This document shows, piece by piece, positions 43,933 to 53,565 of a stretch of DNA of 64,000 bases. The notes beneath the pieces are model-generated. The model saw only the letters and a program-made list of their open reading frames with translations, had not been told where the DNA came from and ran no database searches. The DNA comes from JAGLON01 sp041394985 (lineage in GTDB: Bacteria; Zixibacteria; MSB-5A5; GN15; JAAZOE01): contig JAWLBI010000001.1 in the NCBI GenBank assembly GCA_041394985.1, positions 3,782,001-3,846,000 on the forward strand. The letters run 5' to 3'. Both the position numbers and the translations under genes were made by a program. Each line of letters starts with the position of its first letter. Within the stretch, counting starts at the first letter, position 1.

Positions 43933-46422
43933 ATGAGAAATGCTATAGTGCGTTTATTACCTGTCATAGCCTGTGTGCTATGCCTAATAACTCCGCTGAT
44001 CGCAAGCGGATATACATTTGAAGGTGATTTGTCATTACCGGCGGTTGATTGGCCGTATGGCATGAAGGCATTTGATATGCAGGGTGACGGCGGCCAGGAT
44101 TTGCTCTTCATCGAGGCCGGCAACTATAATCCGATAGTCATATTAAATCGCCATGACAGTACATTCGCGATGGAAAAGATATACGAGATCACCGGCGTAG
44201 GCAATTATTATTGCCTGGGCACGGCGCATGGCGATGTCAACGGAGACTCATTTGAGGATTTGATTATCGGCGCGGATACGGATGTCCTGGACAATATCGT
44301 AATGATATGGCTCAATGACGGATCGGGCAATTATACATGGGACACTTCGTATAATGTTGCAAACTCTCCCAATGTCGTGTTATATGAGGATTTTAACGGG
44401 GACACCAACAAAGATATCATGATTTGCACGAGCAATGTTCTCAATTTGCTGCTCAACCTCGGAGACGGTACGTTCGATACGGCGATACCGATTACCGGAG
44501 GCGTCGGCTGGATTTATTGTATGGAAGCAATCGACGTCGACAATGACAATGATATGGATGTTGTGTACGGCCTCGACGATCGCGACAGCGTTCGCATCAA
44601 GTATAATGACGGTTCGGGGAATTTCGATTCGACGGTTACGTACCCCTGTGGAGATCGCCCCTACTATATGGCATCGGGGTATTTCAATGATGATCCCTAT
44701 ATGGATTTCGTCATCGGTCTCTACTATGAGAATTATATTTCAGTGTTTATAAACAACGGAGACGGTACGTTTGCCGATAGCGTCAAATATGCAAATGCCG
44801 TACCGGTTCGCAGTATTGACGTCGCTGATTTGGATAATGACGGTCGTCCCGAAATACTCACTTCTTCACGCAACAATCATGCGTACAGCATCTATCCGAA
44901 CAATGGCGACGGTACATTCGGAACCCGGCAGGATTCGTATTTTTACTATCCGACGGAAATCTATGCCAACGATATGGACGGCGACGGCAACACGGATCTG
45001 CTCATCGGCTCAACGGAAGGATTTATCGTCCTCAAGTACGGCGACGGCACATTGAATATCGGACCGGACAATTCGGGTCTGACCGAAGCCAACTTCAATA
45101 TCGCTGATGTACAGTCGGCGGATCTTGACGGCAACGGCTTCAATGATCTGGTTTCGGTTGGATTCGCCAGCAATAACGTCCTGGTACTACTCAATAATGA
45201 AGATTCCACGTTTGTTCCCGGCGGTTTGGTTTCGGTCGGCTCTGCTCCATTCAGAGCGGTGTTGGGTGATTTCGATCATGCCAATGGTATCGATATTGCG
45301 GTGGCGAATCAGCAGAGCGATAATATGACCGTCATTTTGAATAACGGTGGCGGATCATTCACCACGGGCACCAATTATGTCTGCGATGACTGGCCGGTTG
45401 ATATCGCGACCGGTGATTTCAATAACGATACATATCTCGATTTGGCCGTTGTCACGAATCATTCCGACAGCCTATCAGTTTATCTGAATAACGGTGACGG
45501 ATCATTTGCTGCCAAGGTCGATTATTTTGTACAGTACGGCCCCAATACAATGGATGCGATTGATATGAACGGCGATACGTATGTTGACATTATCGTCGGC
45601 TCGAATTACGGACTGCATATTTTCTTCAGTGATGGAAGCGGTGCCTTCGATGCACCGGTATTCCGACCGACCGAGAGTTCGATCATGGTGATCGGCGCGA
45701 CCGATGTTGACGGCGATCTCGATAATGATATTGTTGCCTTCGTTGATGATTCTTTACTGTACATAACGTATCTCAACGATGGCAGCGGAGATATCGAGGA
45801 TTCGATCACCGCTGAGAACTATGGAAACCGAGAGATCTCAACGCTGGATTTCGCGGATATCGATAAAGACGGCGATCTTGATCTCGCGTATGGGTATGAA
45901 TCCGGTTATTACGTCACTGTCATGTCGAATCGGGGTAATGGAATGTTTGAATATTCGGTCAGTTACGCCATGCCGCATTATGCGGCCTCGGCCTGCCTGA
46001 CCGATATTGATGGCGATACCTGGGTCGATTTGGTGACGGGAACATCGCATTACAGCAGTTCGGATGAGGATTCGATTTTCGTTTTCTGGAACAACCAACA
46101 GACGTTCCCGCTCGATATTGATGATGAACCAGCGAATTTACCGCTGCAATATTCGCTCAAGCAGAACCATCCGAACCCGTTTAATCCGACGACGGCAATC
46201 GAGTATTCTCTTGTTCGTAACACTCATGTGACCATCGAAGTGTACAACATTCTCGGACAAAGTCTGCGGACGCTCATTGACGAGGATAAACCGGCCGGCG
46301 ACCACACCGTTTATTGGGACGGCAAGGATCGAACCGGTAGTTCGGTGGCGAGTGGCATCTATTTCTATCGGATGGTGACGAAGGGGTATAGCGAAACTCG
46401 TAAAATGTTGCTAATTAAGTAG
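43933..46422 (+). CDS. Secreted FG-GAP/VCBS repeat protein with FCB sorting domain
   Basis: The 829-residue protein starts with a signal peptide (IVRLLPVIACVLCLITPLIA). It continues with some 13 FG-GAP/VCBS-type repeats carrying the calcium-binding D-x-N/D-x-D-G pattern (DVNGDSFEDLIIG, DLDNDGRPEILTS, DMDGDGNTDLLIG, DVDGDLDNDIVAF). These should form an integrin-like beta-propeller. The end is the FCB-type domain (KQNHPNPFNPTTAIEYSL, VYNILGQSLRTL, YWDGKDRTGSSVASGIYFYR, MLLIK). GGGAGG lies 4 bases upstream of the ATG at 43933; an ATG at 43894 is unlikely. It is predicted to be cell-surface or secreted. Confidence 0.88.
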   Translation: MRNAIVRLLPVIACVLCLITPLIASGYTFEGDLSLPAVDWPYGMKAFDMQGDGGQDLLFIEAGNYNPIVILNRHDSTFAMEKIYEITGVGNYYCLGTAHGDVNGDSFEDLIIGADTDVLDNIVMIWLNDGSGNYTWDTSYNVANSPNVVLYEDFNGDTNKDIMICTSNVLNLLLNLGDGTFDTAIPITGGVGWIYCMEAIDVDNDNDMDVVYGLDDRDSVRIKYNDGSGNFDSTVTYPCGDRPYYMASGYFNDDPYMDFVIGLYYENYISVFINNGDGTFADSVKYANAVPVRSIDVADLDNDGRPEILTSSRNNHAYSIYPNNGDGTFGTRQDSYFYYPTEIYANDMDGDGNTDLLIGSTEGFIVLKYGDGTLNIGPDNSGLTEANFNIADVQSADLDGNGFNDLVSVGFASNNVLVLLNNEDSTFVPGGLVSVGSAPFRAVLGDFDHANGIDIAVANQQSDNMTVILNNGGGSFTTGTNYVCDDWPVDIATGDFNNDTYLDLAVVTNHSDSLSVYLNNGDGSFAAKVDYFVQYGPNTMDAIDMNGDTYVDIIVGSNYGLHIFFSDGSGAFDAPVFRPTESSIMVIGATDVDGDLDNDIVAFVDDSLLYITYLNDGSGDIEDSITAENYGNREISTLDFADIDKDGDLDLAYGYESGYYVTVMSNRGNGMFEYSVSYAMPHYAASACLTDIDGDTWVDLVTGTSHYSSSDEDSIFVFWNNQQTFPLDIDDEPANLPLQYSLKQNHPNPFNPTTAIEYSLVRNTHVTIEVYNILGQSLRTLIDEDKPAGDHTVYWDGKDRTGSSVASGIYFYRMVTKGYSETRKMLLIK

Positions 46423-46447
46423 TTATTGACTTGTAAGTAATTTTAGG

Positions 46448-46482
46448 CACCGCCGGGGTGATTCTCGGCGGTGTTTTTTTTT
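46448..46482 (+). terminator. Intrinsic terminator
   Basis: CACCGCCG and CGGCGGTG form an 8-bp GC-rich stem with a 10-base loop, followed by nine T residues, 25 bases after the stop of the FG-GAP protein gene. It is the best intrinsic terminator in the window. Confidence 0.92.
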
Positions 46483-46619
46483 GCGGTTGAATCGAGGCAT
46501 CTTGATTTTTTATAAAAGTGCTTGGATAAATCAACATTGACTGACATATTATAGTCAGAATACTTCTGTCACTTCTTTCTCGCGCCTTATACACTTATAA
46601 AGCTCTTGGGGAGGTACCT

Positions 46620-48647
46620 ATGAGAAAATCACTTATTTTTCTATTTCTCATGGTTGTAATTGCGACGGCTGCATATGGTCAGGATTTAACCTCTTTGGCA
46701 TTCAACTCGGCATTAAAAATGGATGATATGGAGTTGCGCGGCGATTACGCATTCTGTGCCATGGGATATGGGCTGCTGGTTCTTGATGTCTCAGACTTTG
46801 AAAATCCAACCGTCGTGGCGAATGTCTATGGTGATTTCGATGAGATACGGGAGATCGTTTTGGATGGGAATTACGCGTATACATTCTCAAATTATTACCT
46901 GTATATATACAATATCACCGATCCCATTAACCCGAGCTATGTCGGCAGTTATAAATTCACTTCCACGTTCCCCTTCCCCGTTATACAAGCGATCACGGCT
47001 CATGACGGTTATCTTTACTTATCAGAATATACCGGTTTAATCCAGGTTCTCAGCCTTGCCAATCCCGAGGCGCCTGTTTCTATTGCCAGTAAATTCGTCG
47101 GCAGTTCAATCCAGCGCACGGCAATCAGTGATACCGTACTCTTTGTTTCGGCGTCATCCGGGTTGTTTACATTCAGTATATCCGACCCTGCCGATCCGGA
47201 TTCATTGGGATTCTTTCAATACGCACAGGGATTTTACGATGTCGCAGTCACCGGTACGACGGCCATCGTATCTGTCGGTTATGAATTTCTTCTTGTGATT
47301 GACGTTTCGAATCCTGCGTCGCCCCAGTATATCACGTCGTTCACGACGGGGATGTCTCCCTACCTTGTCGAAGCGAGTGGAAATTACTGTTATGTCGGAG
47401 ATACCGAAAACGGCATCTATTGTTATGATATAACAAACCCTGCATCGCCGGTACAGACGGACGTAACGAGCTACTATGGATTTTTCGATATCGAAGGCGA
47501 TGTGATGGCCGTCACTTGGAACGGCATCTATGGGGTGTTTTTCGATATGGCTGTGCCCGGCGATATCGGCGATTACAGCCGCTACAATTGCGGTGATTAC
47601 TATGGGAGCCATGTCATCGTCGATGGCGATTATGCCTATACGGCCGGCCAGCATTTCATAGTATATGACATCACATATCCGGGCGACGGAATGGAATGTA
47701 TCGGCGGGTTATATACTGAGAATGCCATCGGGCTGCAGGTGTCCGGCGATTACGCCTTTATCATCTGCTCCGACAGTACCGTTAAGTCGATTGATATCAG
47801 CGGAAAGACGGCACCGGAGTTCGCCGATGTTGCCATTATCCCCGATCGGCTGGGTGATCTGGCCTTATATGGTGATTACCTGTATGTATCGAGCAGCACG
47901 CTGATAACTATTCTGAATGTGTCTGATCCGACGTTTATGACGACTGCGAATACGATCTCACACTCGCATTATTTCAGTCCACTGGCGATTGAGGATACGC
48001 TTTTATATCATGGAACGGTCAATTTGTACAGTATCGCCGATCCGGTCAATCCGGATTTGCTACTGGATGACGTGGTGTTGACATTCATTGAGGACACGGA
48101 TATCGAAGACGGTATCCTGTACGGCGCAATGGCCTATTCGGAACCATACATAGGGGCTCTGGGCAGAGTGGACTTTGCATCGCCTCTTGCCCCGGTCACA
48201 TTGCCGTCATTTTACACGCCGACTGAACTGCTTGCGGTGGAAGCGGAGGCGCCTTATGTATACATGATCGATTTTACCGGAGCTATCAGGGTAGTCGATG
48301 TTTCAAATCCATTAGTACCGGATTCCGTCACGACATGGTCGCCGCTTTCATTTTGGAATAAATTCCAGGATATTGAAGTCCGTGGCGATGTGTCATTTGC
48401 CTGTTACACACTGGGATTGGCCGCATTTTCTACGTCCTGTCTGTGTGGGGACATCAATTCAGACGGTACTGTCAATATTGGCGATGTGACCTATGCCGTG
48501 AACTACATCTTTAAAGGCGGTCCGCCGCCATCGTGTTTTGAGGCAATGGACGTCAATTGTGACGGCGGCTATAATATCGGCGATGCGGTGTATTTGATCG
48601 TATATATTTTCCAGGGAGGCGCGCCGCCCTGCGCCGGTTGCGAGTAA
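46620..48647 (+). CDS. Secreted LVIVD-repeat protein with C-terminal dockerin-type repeats
   Basis: The 675-residue protein has a signal peptide (SLIFLFLMVVIATAAYGQ) and ~13 LVIVD-type repeats (GLLVLDVSDFENPTVVANV, FLLVIDVSNPASPQYITSF, IRVVDVSNPLVPDSV), which form a beta-propeller in known members. The end holds two dockerin-like EF-hand repeats: CGDINSDGTVNIGDVTYAVN and MDVNCDGGYNIGDAVYLIV, each followed by YIFxGGxPP and a Cys. This paired repeat with GGPPP spacing is frequent at the C-termini of Zixibacteria-type secreted proteins. A GGGGAGG ribosome site precedes the ATG. Cohesin partners are not seen here. Confidence 0.88.
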   Translation: MRKSLIFLFLMVVIATAAYGQDLTSLAFNSALKMDDMELRGDYAFCAMGYGLLVLDVSDFENPTVVANVYGDFDEIREIVLDGNYAYTFSNYYLYIYNITDPINPSYVGSYKFTSTFPFPVIQAITAHDGYLYLSEYTGLIQVLSLANPEAPVSIASKFVGSSIQRTAISDTVLFVSASSGLFTFSISDPADPDSLGFFQYAQGFYDVAVTGTTAIVSVGYEFLLVIDVSNPASPQYITSFTTGMSPYLVEASGNYCYVGDTENGIYCYDITNPASPVQTDVTSYYGFFDIEGDVMAVTWNGIYGVFFDMAVPGDIGDYSRYNCGDYYGSHVIVDGDYAYTAGQHFIVYDITYPGDGMECIGGLYTENAIGLQVSGDYAFIICSDSTVKSIDISGKTAPEFADVAIIPDRLGDLALYGDYLYVSSSTLITILNVSDPTFMTTANTISHSHYFSPLAIEDTLLYHGTVNLYSIADPVNPDLLLDDVVLTFIEDTDIEDGILYGAMAYSEPYIGALGRVDFASPLAPVTLPSFYTPTELLAVEAEAPYVYMIDFTGAIRVVDVSNPLVPDSVTTWSPLSFWNKFQDIEVRGDVSFACYTLGLAAFSTSCLCGDINSDGTVNIGDVTYAVNYIFKGGPPPSCFEAMDVNCDGGYNIGDAVYLIVYIFQGGAPPCAGCE

Positions 48648-48682
48648 TCCGGATTGATTTTGTTCATAAAGATGTAAAAATA

Positions 48683-48722
48683 AACCCGCCGGGACGGGGG
48701 GAAAACCGCTCCGGCGGGTTCT
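48683..48722. terminator. Hairpin between convergent genes
   Basis: AACCCGCCGG and CCGGCGGGTT form a 10-bp stem whose inner part extends with CGG / CCG, between the stop of the dockerin-repeat gene and the stop of ftsZ. The T run is short (TTCT), so it is a weak bidirectional terminator. Confidence 0.6.
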
Positions 48723-48831
48723 GTAAATCGAGCATCGGGACGAATGAATCCGTCACGAGTCAATTCATAGAGGGATAAAATACATCAGGGTTTGTTTCCT
48801 ATGCGTCTCTCCTTTCACTACAAACTACAAA

Positions 48832-50163
48832 TCAGTTGTCATTCGATCCTGCGAATGACCGTTCTATCTCTTCCATTTTTCTTCTCAAGTATGCCGGAAC
48901 CTCATAGTTATCCGTGTCCTTGAAGATGACTTCCTTTTGACGGCCGTTGCCGTTGTGCCCATTATTGCCGTTGCCATTGGATGGCATGGCCGGGCGTTCC
49001 GGTTCTCTCGATTCCTGGCGGATTTCCGGTTCCGGTTCCGGATCCATCCGATACTGAGGTTGCGGTTTCGGGCGAGCGGTCACGGTCGGCGCCGCCTTAC
49101 GGGCGGGCTGCATTACCGTGTCGCGGCGAGGAATCGAGCTGAATAGGTCCGTCGGAACGGCCTCGTATTCTTCTTCCTCGGCTTCCTCTTCCATCGATGT
49201 CCCGCGGCCGAATCCGGTGGCGATAACCGTCACGCGAATGGTGTCTTTCAGTTCGGGGTCGATGACAGCGCCGACGATGACATTGGCATCTGCTCCGGCG
49301 GCATCGTAAATTTTCGAGGTTGCATCGTTGACATCGAACAGTGTCATGTCGGGACCGCCGGTGACATTGACCAGCACACCGCGGGCGCCGGCGATTGAGA
49401 TATTTTCAAGCAGCGGCGATGAGATTGCCTGATGAGCGGCAGTTGCGGCTTTGTCCTCGCCGGTTGCCTCGCCGGTTCCCATCAACGCATCGCCCATTTC
49501 GAGCATAACGGTACGCACATCAGCAAAGTCGCAGTTGATGAGACCCGCGACCGTAATAAGATCGGAAATACCTTTTGTCGCCTGATACAGCACATCGTCG
49601 GCGATACCGAAGGCATCGGTCAACAGAGTGCTCTTATCGGCGATTGACAGCAGGCGCTGATTCGGAATGGTAATCAGCGTGTCGACATGTTTGCGGAGTT
49701 CATCGAGACCGTCATCGGCTCGTGTCATCCGCTTCTTGCCCTCGAAATCAAACGGTTTGGTGACGATGGCAACAGTCAGCGCACCCTGGGATTTGGCGAT
49801 TTTCGCCGTGGTCGGAGCGGCTCCTGTTCCCGTTCCACCACCCATCCCGGCGGTGACGAAGATCATGTCCGCGCCATTGAGATGTCCGGCGACTTCATCG
49901 GCATCTTCTTCGATGGCTCTGCGCCCGACATCGGGATTGGCTCCGGCGCCGAGGCCTTTGGTCAGGCGCTTTCCGATTTGCACTTTCATTGTCGCCCGAT
50001 TCTGGTCGAGAACCTGGGCGTCCGTATTCACGGCGATAAACTCCACACCCGTCAGTCCGTTGTCAATCATGCGATTGACGGCGTTGCCTCCGGCCCCGCC
50101 CACACCGATCACCTTGATCTTCGCGTGTGACTTCGGTTCCTCATCAAATTCAAACGGCATCAC
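48832..50163 (-). CDS. ftsZ: Cell division GTPase FtsZ
   Basis: The 443-residue tubulin homologue has the N-terminal GGAGGNAVNRM, the GTP-binding signature GGGTGTG at 108-114 and a T7-type NCDFADVRTVM segment. A Pro/Arg-rich linker of ~90 residues follows, with Asn/Gly repeats (GNGNNGHNGNG). The conserved C-terminal peptide YEVPAYLRRKMEE binds FtsA. It polymerises into the Z-ring that sets the division site. It is the last gene of the dcw cluster, 38 bases after ftsA; a separate promoter is not apparent. Confidence 0.97.
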   Translation of the reverse strand: MMPFEFDEEPKSHAKIKVIGVGGAGGNAVNRMIDNGLTGVEFIAVNTDAQVLDQNRATMKVQIGKRLTKGLGAGANPDVGRRAIEEDADEVAGHLNGADMIFVTAGMGGGTGTGAAPTTAKIAKSQGALTVAIVTKPFDFEGKKRMTRADDGLDELRKHVDTLITIPNQRLLSIADKSTLLTDAFGIADDVLYQATKGISDLITVAGLINCDFADVRTVMLEMGDALMGTGEATGEDKAATAAHQAISSPLLENISIAGARGVLVNVTGGPDMTLFDVNDATSKIYDAAGADANVIVGAVIDPELKDTIRVTVIATGFGRGTSMEEEAEEEEYEAVPTDLFSSIPRRDTVMQPARKAAPTVTARPKPQPQYRMDPEPEPEIRQESREPERPAMPSNGNGNNGHNGNGRQKEVIFKDTDNYEVPAYLRRKMEEIERSFAGSNDN

Positions 50164-50201
50164 AACCTCCTGAATGATTTATTTTTGTTTTGTCTATATT
50201 T

Positions 50202-51425
50202 TCAAAAATGTTCGTTGAACCACTTTTCAATTTTCTTAAAGAGCCCCTGCGTCTTGCTCTTCTTTGCGACTTCGTCGCTGTGCCGCACGCCATATTGAAT
50301 CAGTCCTATTCCGGTGGCGTGTATCGGCGAGTTGGCCATATCGGTCAGGCCATCGAAGCCGGTCGGTAATCCGATTCTGACCGGCATATCGAAAATCTGT
50401 TCAGCCATTACATCTGTTCCGGGGAGCAGAGCGCCGCCGCCAGTGAGGACAACGCCTGCGGCCAGCGTTTCCGGGAAATTGGCCTTTTTCACTTCGCGGT
50501 AGGCGAGCGAGAGAATCTCTTCCATGCGCGGCCCGATAATCGAGGCCAGCACGTTGCGGGAAATTTCGCGCGAGGCGCGGCTGCCGACTCCGGGAACGGA
50601 AATCATGTCGTTAGCGTCGACCATCGATGGGATGGCGGCGCCGTAGCCTTTTTTAATTTCCTCCGCCTGTTCGATCGGCGTGCGCAGGCCGATGGCGATG
50701 TCATTCGTGACACTGCGACCGCCCAGTGGGATAGCCGAGGTGTGGCGAATCGAGCCGTCGTAATAGACTGCGATGTCGGTCGTACCGCCGCCGAGGTCGA
50801 TGACGGCGACGCCAAGCTCCTGTTCTTCGTCCGTCAGCAGAGCGTAACTCGAGGCGAGCGATTCGAGGACGATGGCCTCGACTTCCATTTCGCATCGACC
50901 GATAGCGCGGTAGATGTTGCGCACGGCTGTCGAGGCGGCGGTGACGATGTGGACTTCCGCTTCCAGTCGTACGCCGGACATACCGACCGGGACTTTGATG
51001 CCGGTCTGTTCGTCGATGACGAAATCCTGGGGGATGACATGGACGATTTCGCGGTCAGCCGGAATCGCGACAGCGCGGGCGGCATCGATAACGCGGTCGA
51101 TATCGGTGGGCGTGATTTCGTTGTCACTGCGCGACACGGCAATAACTCCATGCGAATTGATCGACCGGATGTGATCGCCCGAAATACCGGCGATGACGGC
51201 ATCGACATTGACGCCGGCCATCAGTTCGGCATCGGAGATGGCCTTGCCGATAGAGCGGACGGTTTTTTCCAGATCAACGACGACGCCTCGTCTGAGGCCG
51301 TCGGAGGGAACCATACCGAGTCCGACCAGGCGAGGGACTTCATCGCCTTCTTCCAGTTCGGCGATAATCGCCGATATTTTCGTGGTGCCGATATCGAGAC
51401 CTACAATTGTCCGAAGCTGAGACAT
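50202..51425 (-). CDS. ftsA: Cell division protein FtsA
   Basis: The 407-residue actin-like ATPase has phosphate 1 loop VGLDIGTTKISAIIAE, the SHS2/1C domain region, connect motif LGVAVIDLGGGTTDIAVY and the adenosine motif VVLTGGGALLPG. The C-terminal amphipathic membrane-targeting helix is visible as LFKKIEKWFNEHF. It links FtsZ filaments to the inner membrane. It starts 13 bases after ftsQ stops. Confidence 0.96.
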   Translation of the reverse strand: MSQLRTIVGLDIGTTKISAIIAELEEGDEVPRLVGLGMVPSDGLRRGVVVDLEKTVRSIGKAISDAELMAGVNVDAVIAGISGDHIRSINSHGVIAVSRSDNEITPTDIDRVIDAARAVAIPADREIVHVIPQDFVIDEQTGIKVPVGMSGVRLEAEVHIVTAASTAVRNIYRAIGRCEMEVEAIVLESLASSYALLTDEEQELGVAVIDLGGGTTDIAVYYDGSIRHTSAIPLGGRSVTNDIAIGLRTPIEQAEEIKKGYGAAIPSMVDANDMISVPGVGSRASREISRNVLASIIGPRMEEILSLAYREVKKANFPETLAAGVVLTGGGALLPGTDVMAEQIFDMPVRIGLPTGFDGLTDMANSPIHATGIGLIQYGVRHSDEVAKKSKTQGLFKKIEKWFNEHF

Positions 51426-51438
51426 CCTGTCTTTTCCC

Positions 51439-52143
51439 CTACTGTTTTATGACCACGTCGTCATACGACAGATTGAATGTCGCGCCGTCGCCCGAGGCGA
51501 CCACATCCCTTACGGCGCGCAGCTTACACAGCTGATTGGCGAAGTCCTGGCTCTTGGCCAGATAGACATTATTCCCCGTCGTGAGAAATACCTGTATATA
51601 TACTTTGTCCGAAAAATCCAATTCGGCGATCTGATTGAACAACTCGGGAAACTCGCTGCAGATGACGAGCAACCCATTCAATGCTTCCGCGACCCGATAA
51701 TCTTTGGGCACGGAAAACAGCTTGATCTTTTCCAGGCCGGTGAAGACCGGCAAGTTTTTTGTCTCCCATGCGGTATCGTACGGAATGATTCGGCACGTAT
51801 AGTCGATGCCGTACAGCTTATCGGCCAAAGCGAGTGCCTTTGGTTCGAACCGGTTGATTTCCGCGTGAATACCGGAGGGGAGACTTAGGTGAAGCGTAAC
51901 ATTTTCAATCTGATCGAAGGCAAGCAGTTTCTGCGCAAACTCATCGGTGTCGGCCCAAAAGACATTATGACCATAGAGGGAACTGTCGGCAGTCAATTCC
52001 GGTAATCTTTCGGCAAGCGGTCCGCTCACTTCGCAATTCTGCAATGCAAAGACTGATGATATCTGGATGAATATCATCCCGGCGATTAAGAGCACGGCCG
52101 CCACCAGGAAATACCAGTATTTAGTCCTTACGCCCAGAAACAT
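51439..52143 (-). CDS. ftsQ: FtsQ/DivIB-type division protein
   Basis: The 234-residue bitopic protein has a short cytoplasmic tail, one membrane helix (YWYFLVAAVLLIAGMIFIQI) and a periplasmic part. The first ~70 periplasmic residues correspond to the POTRA domain in position but show a divergent sequence, and the beta domain ends in a late ATFNLSYDDVVIKQ strand. Identification rests largely on its place between murC and ftsA and on topology. Its ATG overlaps the murC stop (TAATG). It would connect FtsK/FtsW and the FtsL-FtsB complex in the divisome. Confidence 0.8.
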   Translation of the reverse strand: MFLGVRTKYWYFLVAAVLLIAGMIFIQISSVFALQNCEVSGPLAERLPELTADSSLYGHNVFWADTDEFAQKLLAFDQIENVTLHLSLPSGIHAEINRFEPKALALADKLYGIDYTCRIIPYDTAWETKNLPVFTGLEKIKLFSVPKDYRVAEALNGLLVICSEFPELFNQIAELDFSDKVYIQVFLTTGNNVYLAKSQDFANQLCKLRAVRDVVASGDGATFNLSYDDVVIKQ

Positions 52144-53528
52144 TACTTTTTCAGCGCCCTTATCAGTTTATCGTTGATGCGAAAAACGTCTCCCGCTCCC
52201 ATAGTAATAACAATGTCACCCGGTTCGGCGAGACCCGCCGCGGTCTCGATCGCGTTTTCCTTCAGCCCGATGTAGCGAACGTTTTTATATCCGATCGACG
52301 CGGCATAGTCGGCAATCATTTCGGAGGTGATGCCGGGAATCGGTTTTTCGCGGGCCGGATAGATATCGACGACCAGCGCGATATCGGCCGCATGGAGTGC
52401 CTCGGCAAACTGCCGATAGAAATCGCGCGTACGGCTGAACAGGTGAGGTTGGAAAATGGCAATCGTTTTGCCCCGGCGTTTATCGGTCGATTCGTTGATA
52501 CCGTTCAGGGTCGCCGATACTTCACTCGGGTGATGCGCATAATCGTCAATGATAGCAATGCCATTGACCTCGGCGATGTGCTCGAAGCGTCGTCCGACGC
52601 CTTTGAAGGCTCGCAGGCCTTCCTCTATAGCAGTAAACGGAATTTCGATTTCCAGCGCTGCTGCCGCGGCCGCCAGCGAGTTGGCGATATTGTAACGACC
52701 CGGTAAATGCAGTGTGATGTTGCCTTTTATCTCGCCTCGTACGACCAGCGTATATCGCGAGCCATTATCGGTATACTGGATATCCGCCGCGCGGACATCG
52801 GCGCCTTCGTCGAATCCGAATGTCACGACCGGGCGCTTGATATTGTCCTTGATGCGCAGCACATTGACATCGGCGAACGGAATGATAACTGAGCCGTAGA
52901 ACGGCACTCGGTTGACATATTCGGTGAATGCACCGAGCAGATCATCCAGACCGGCGTAGATATCGAGATGGTCTTCTTCGATATTCGTAACGACAGCGAT
53001 TGACGGATACATCTTTAGAAATGAGCGGTCGAATTCGTCCGCTTCGGCGACCATGATTTCACCTTTGCCCAGTTGGCCGCCGGAATCGAGTTCGATGGCA
53101 CGGCCGCCGACCAGCACGGTCGGGTCCATTTTTGCCATCGTGAGAATCTTACCGACCATTGCGGTCGTCGTCGTTTTACCGTGGCATCCGGCGATGCCGA
53201 TGGAGAATTTCAGGCGCATCAATTCGCCCAACATTTCAGCGCGCTTGATAACCGGAATGCCTCGCTGGAGCGCCTCGGCGACTTCCGGGTTTTCCTCATT
53301 CACGGCCGATGAGATGACTACCAAATCGGTGCCTTCCACCTGCTGTGCGACATGACCGGAATAGATGGTGATTCCCAGCGACTCCAGGTGGTCGGTTACT
53401 TCGGTCGGTGTGTTATCGGAGCCGGAGATAGTATAGCCGAGGTTGTGAAGGATTTTTGCCATCCCCGACATTCCCGCTCCGCCGATGCCGACGAAGTGCA
53501 GTTTTTTGTATTTCGAAAATATCATATG
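52143..53528 (-). CDS. murC: UDP-N-acetylmuramate--L-alanine ligase
   Basis: The 461-residue Mur ligase begins MIFSKYKKLHFVGIGGAGMS, the MurC-specific UDP-binding loop. It has the P-loop GCHGKTTTTAM and a C-terminal domain with DDYAHHPSEV. It adds L-Ala to UDP-MurNAc, the first peptide stem step. I chose the ATG at 53528 over one at 53576, which would put 16 unlike residues inside the end of murG. It lies 37 bases after murG and overlaps ftsQ by one base. Confidence 0.97.
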   Translation of the reverse strand, partial: HMIFSKYKKLHFVGIGGAGMSGMAKILHNLGYTISGSDNTPTEVTDHLESLGITIYSGHVAQQVEGTDLVVISSAVNEENPEVAEALQRGIPVIKRAEMLGELMRLKFSIGIAGCHGKTTTTAMVGKILTMAKMDPTVLVGGRAIELDSGGQLGKGEIMVAEADEFDRSFLKMYPSIAVVTNIEEDHLDIYAGLDDLLGAFTEYVNRVPFYGSVIIPFADVNVLRIKDNIKRPVVTFGFDEGADVRAADIQYTDNGSRYTLVVRGEIKGNITLHLPGRYNIANSLAAAAAALEIEIPFTAIEEGLRAFKGVGRRFEHIAEVNGIAIIDDYAHHPSEVSATLNGINESTDKRRGKTIAIFQPHLFSRTRDFYRQFAEALHAADIALVVDIYPAREKPIPGITSEMIADYAASIGYKNVRYIGLKENAIETAAGLAEPGDIVITMGAGDVFRINDKLIRALKK

Positions 53529-53565
53529 CGATCTCGTAAACTCCTGTCGTGTCAGCGTCCCGGTG

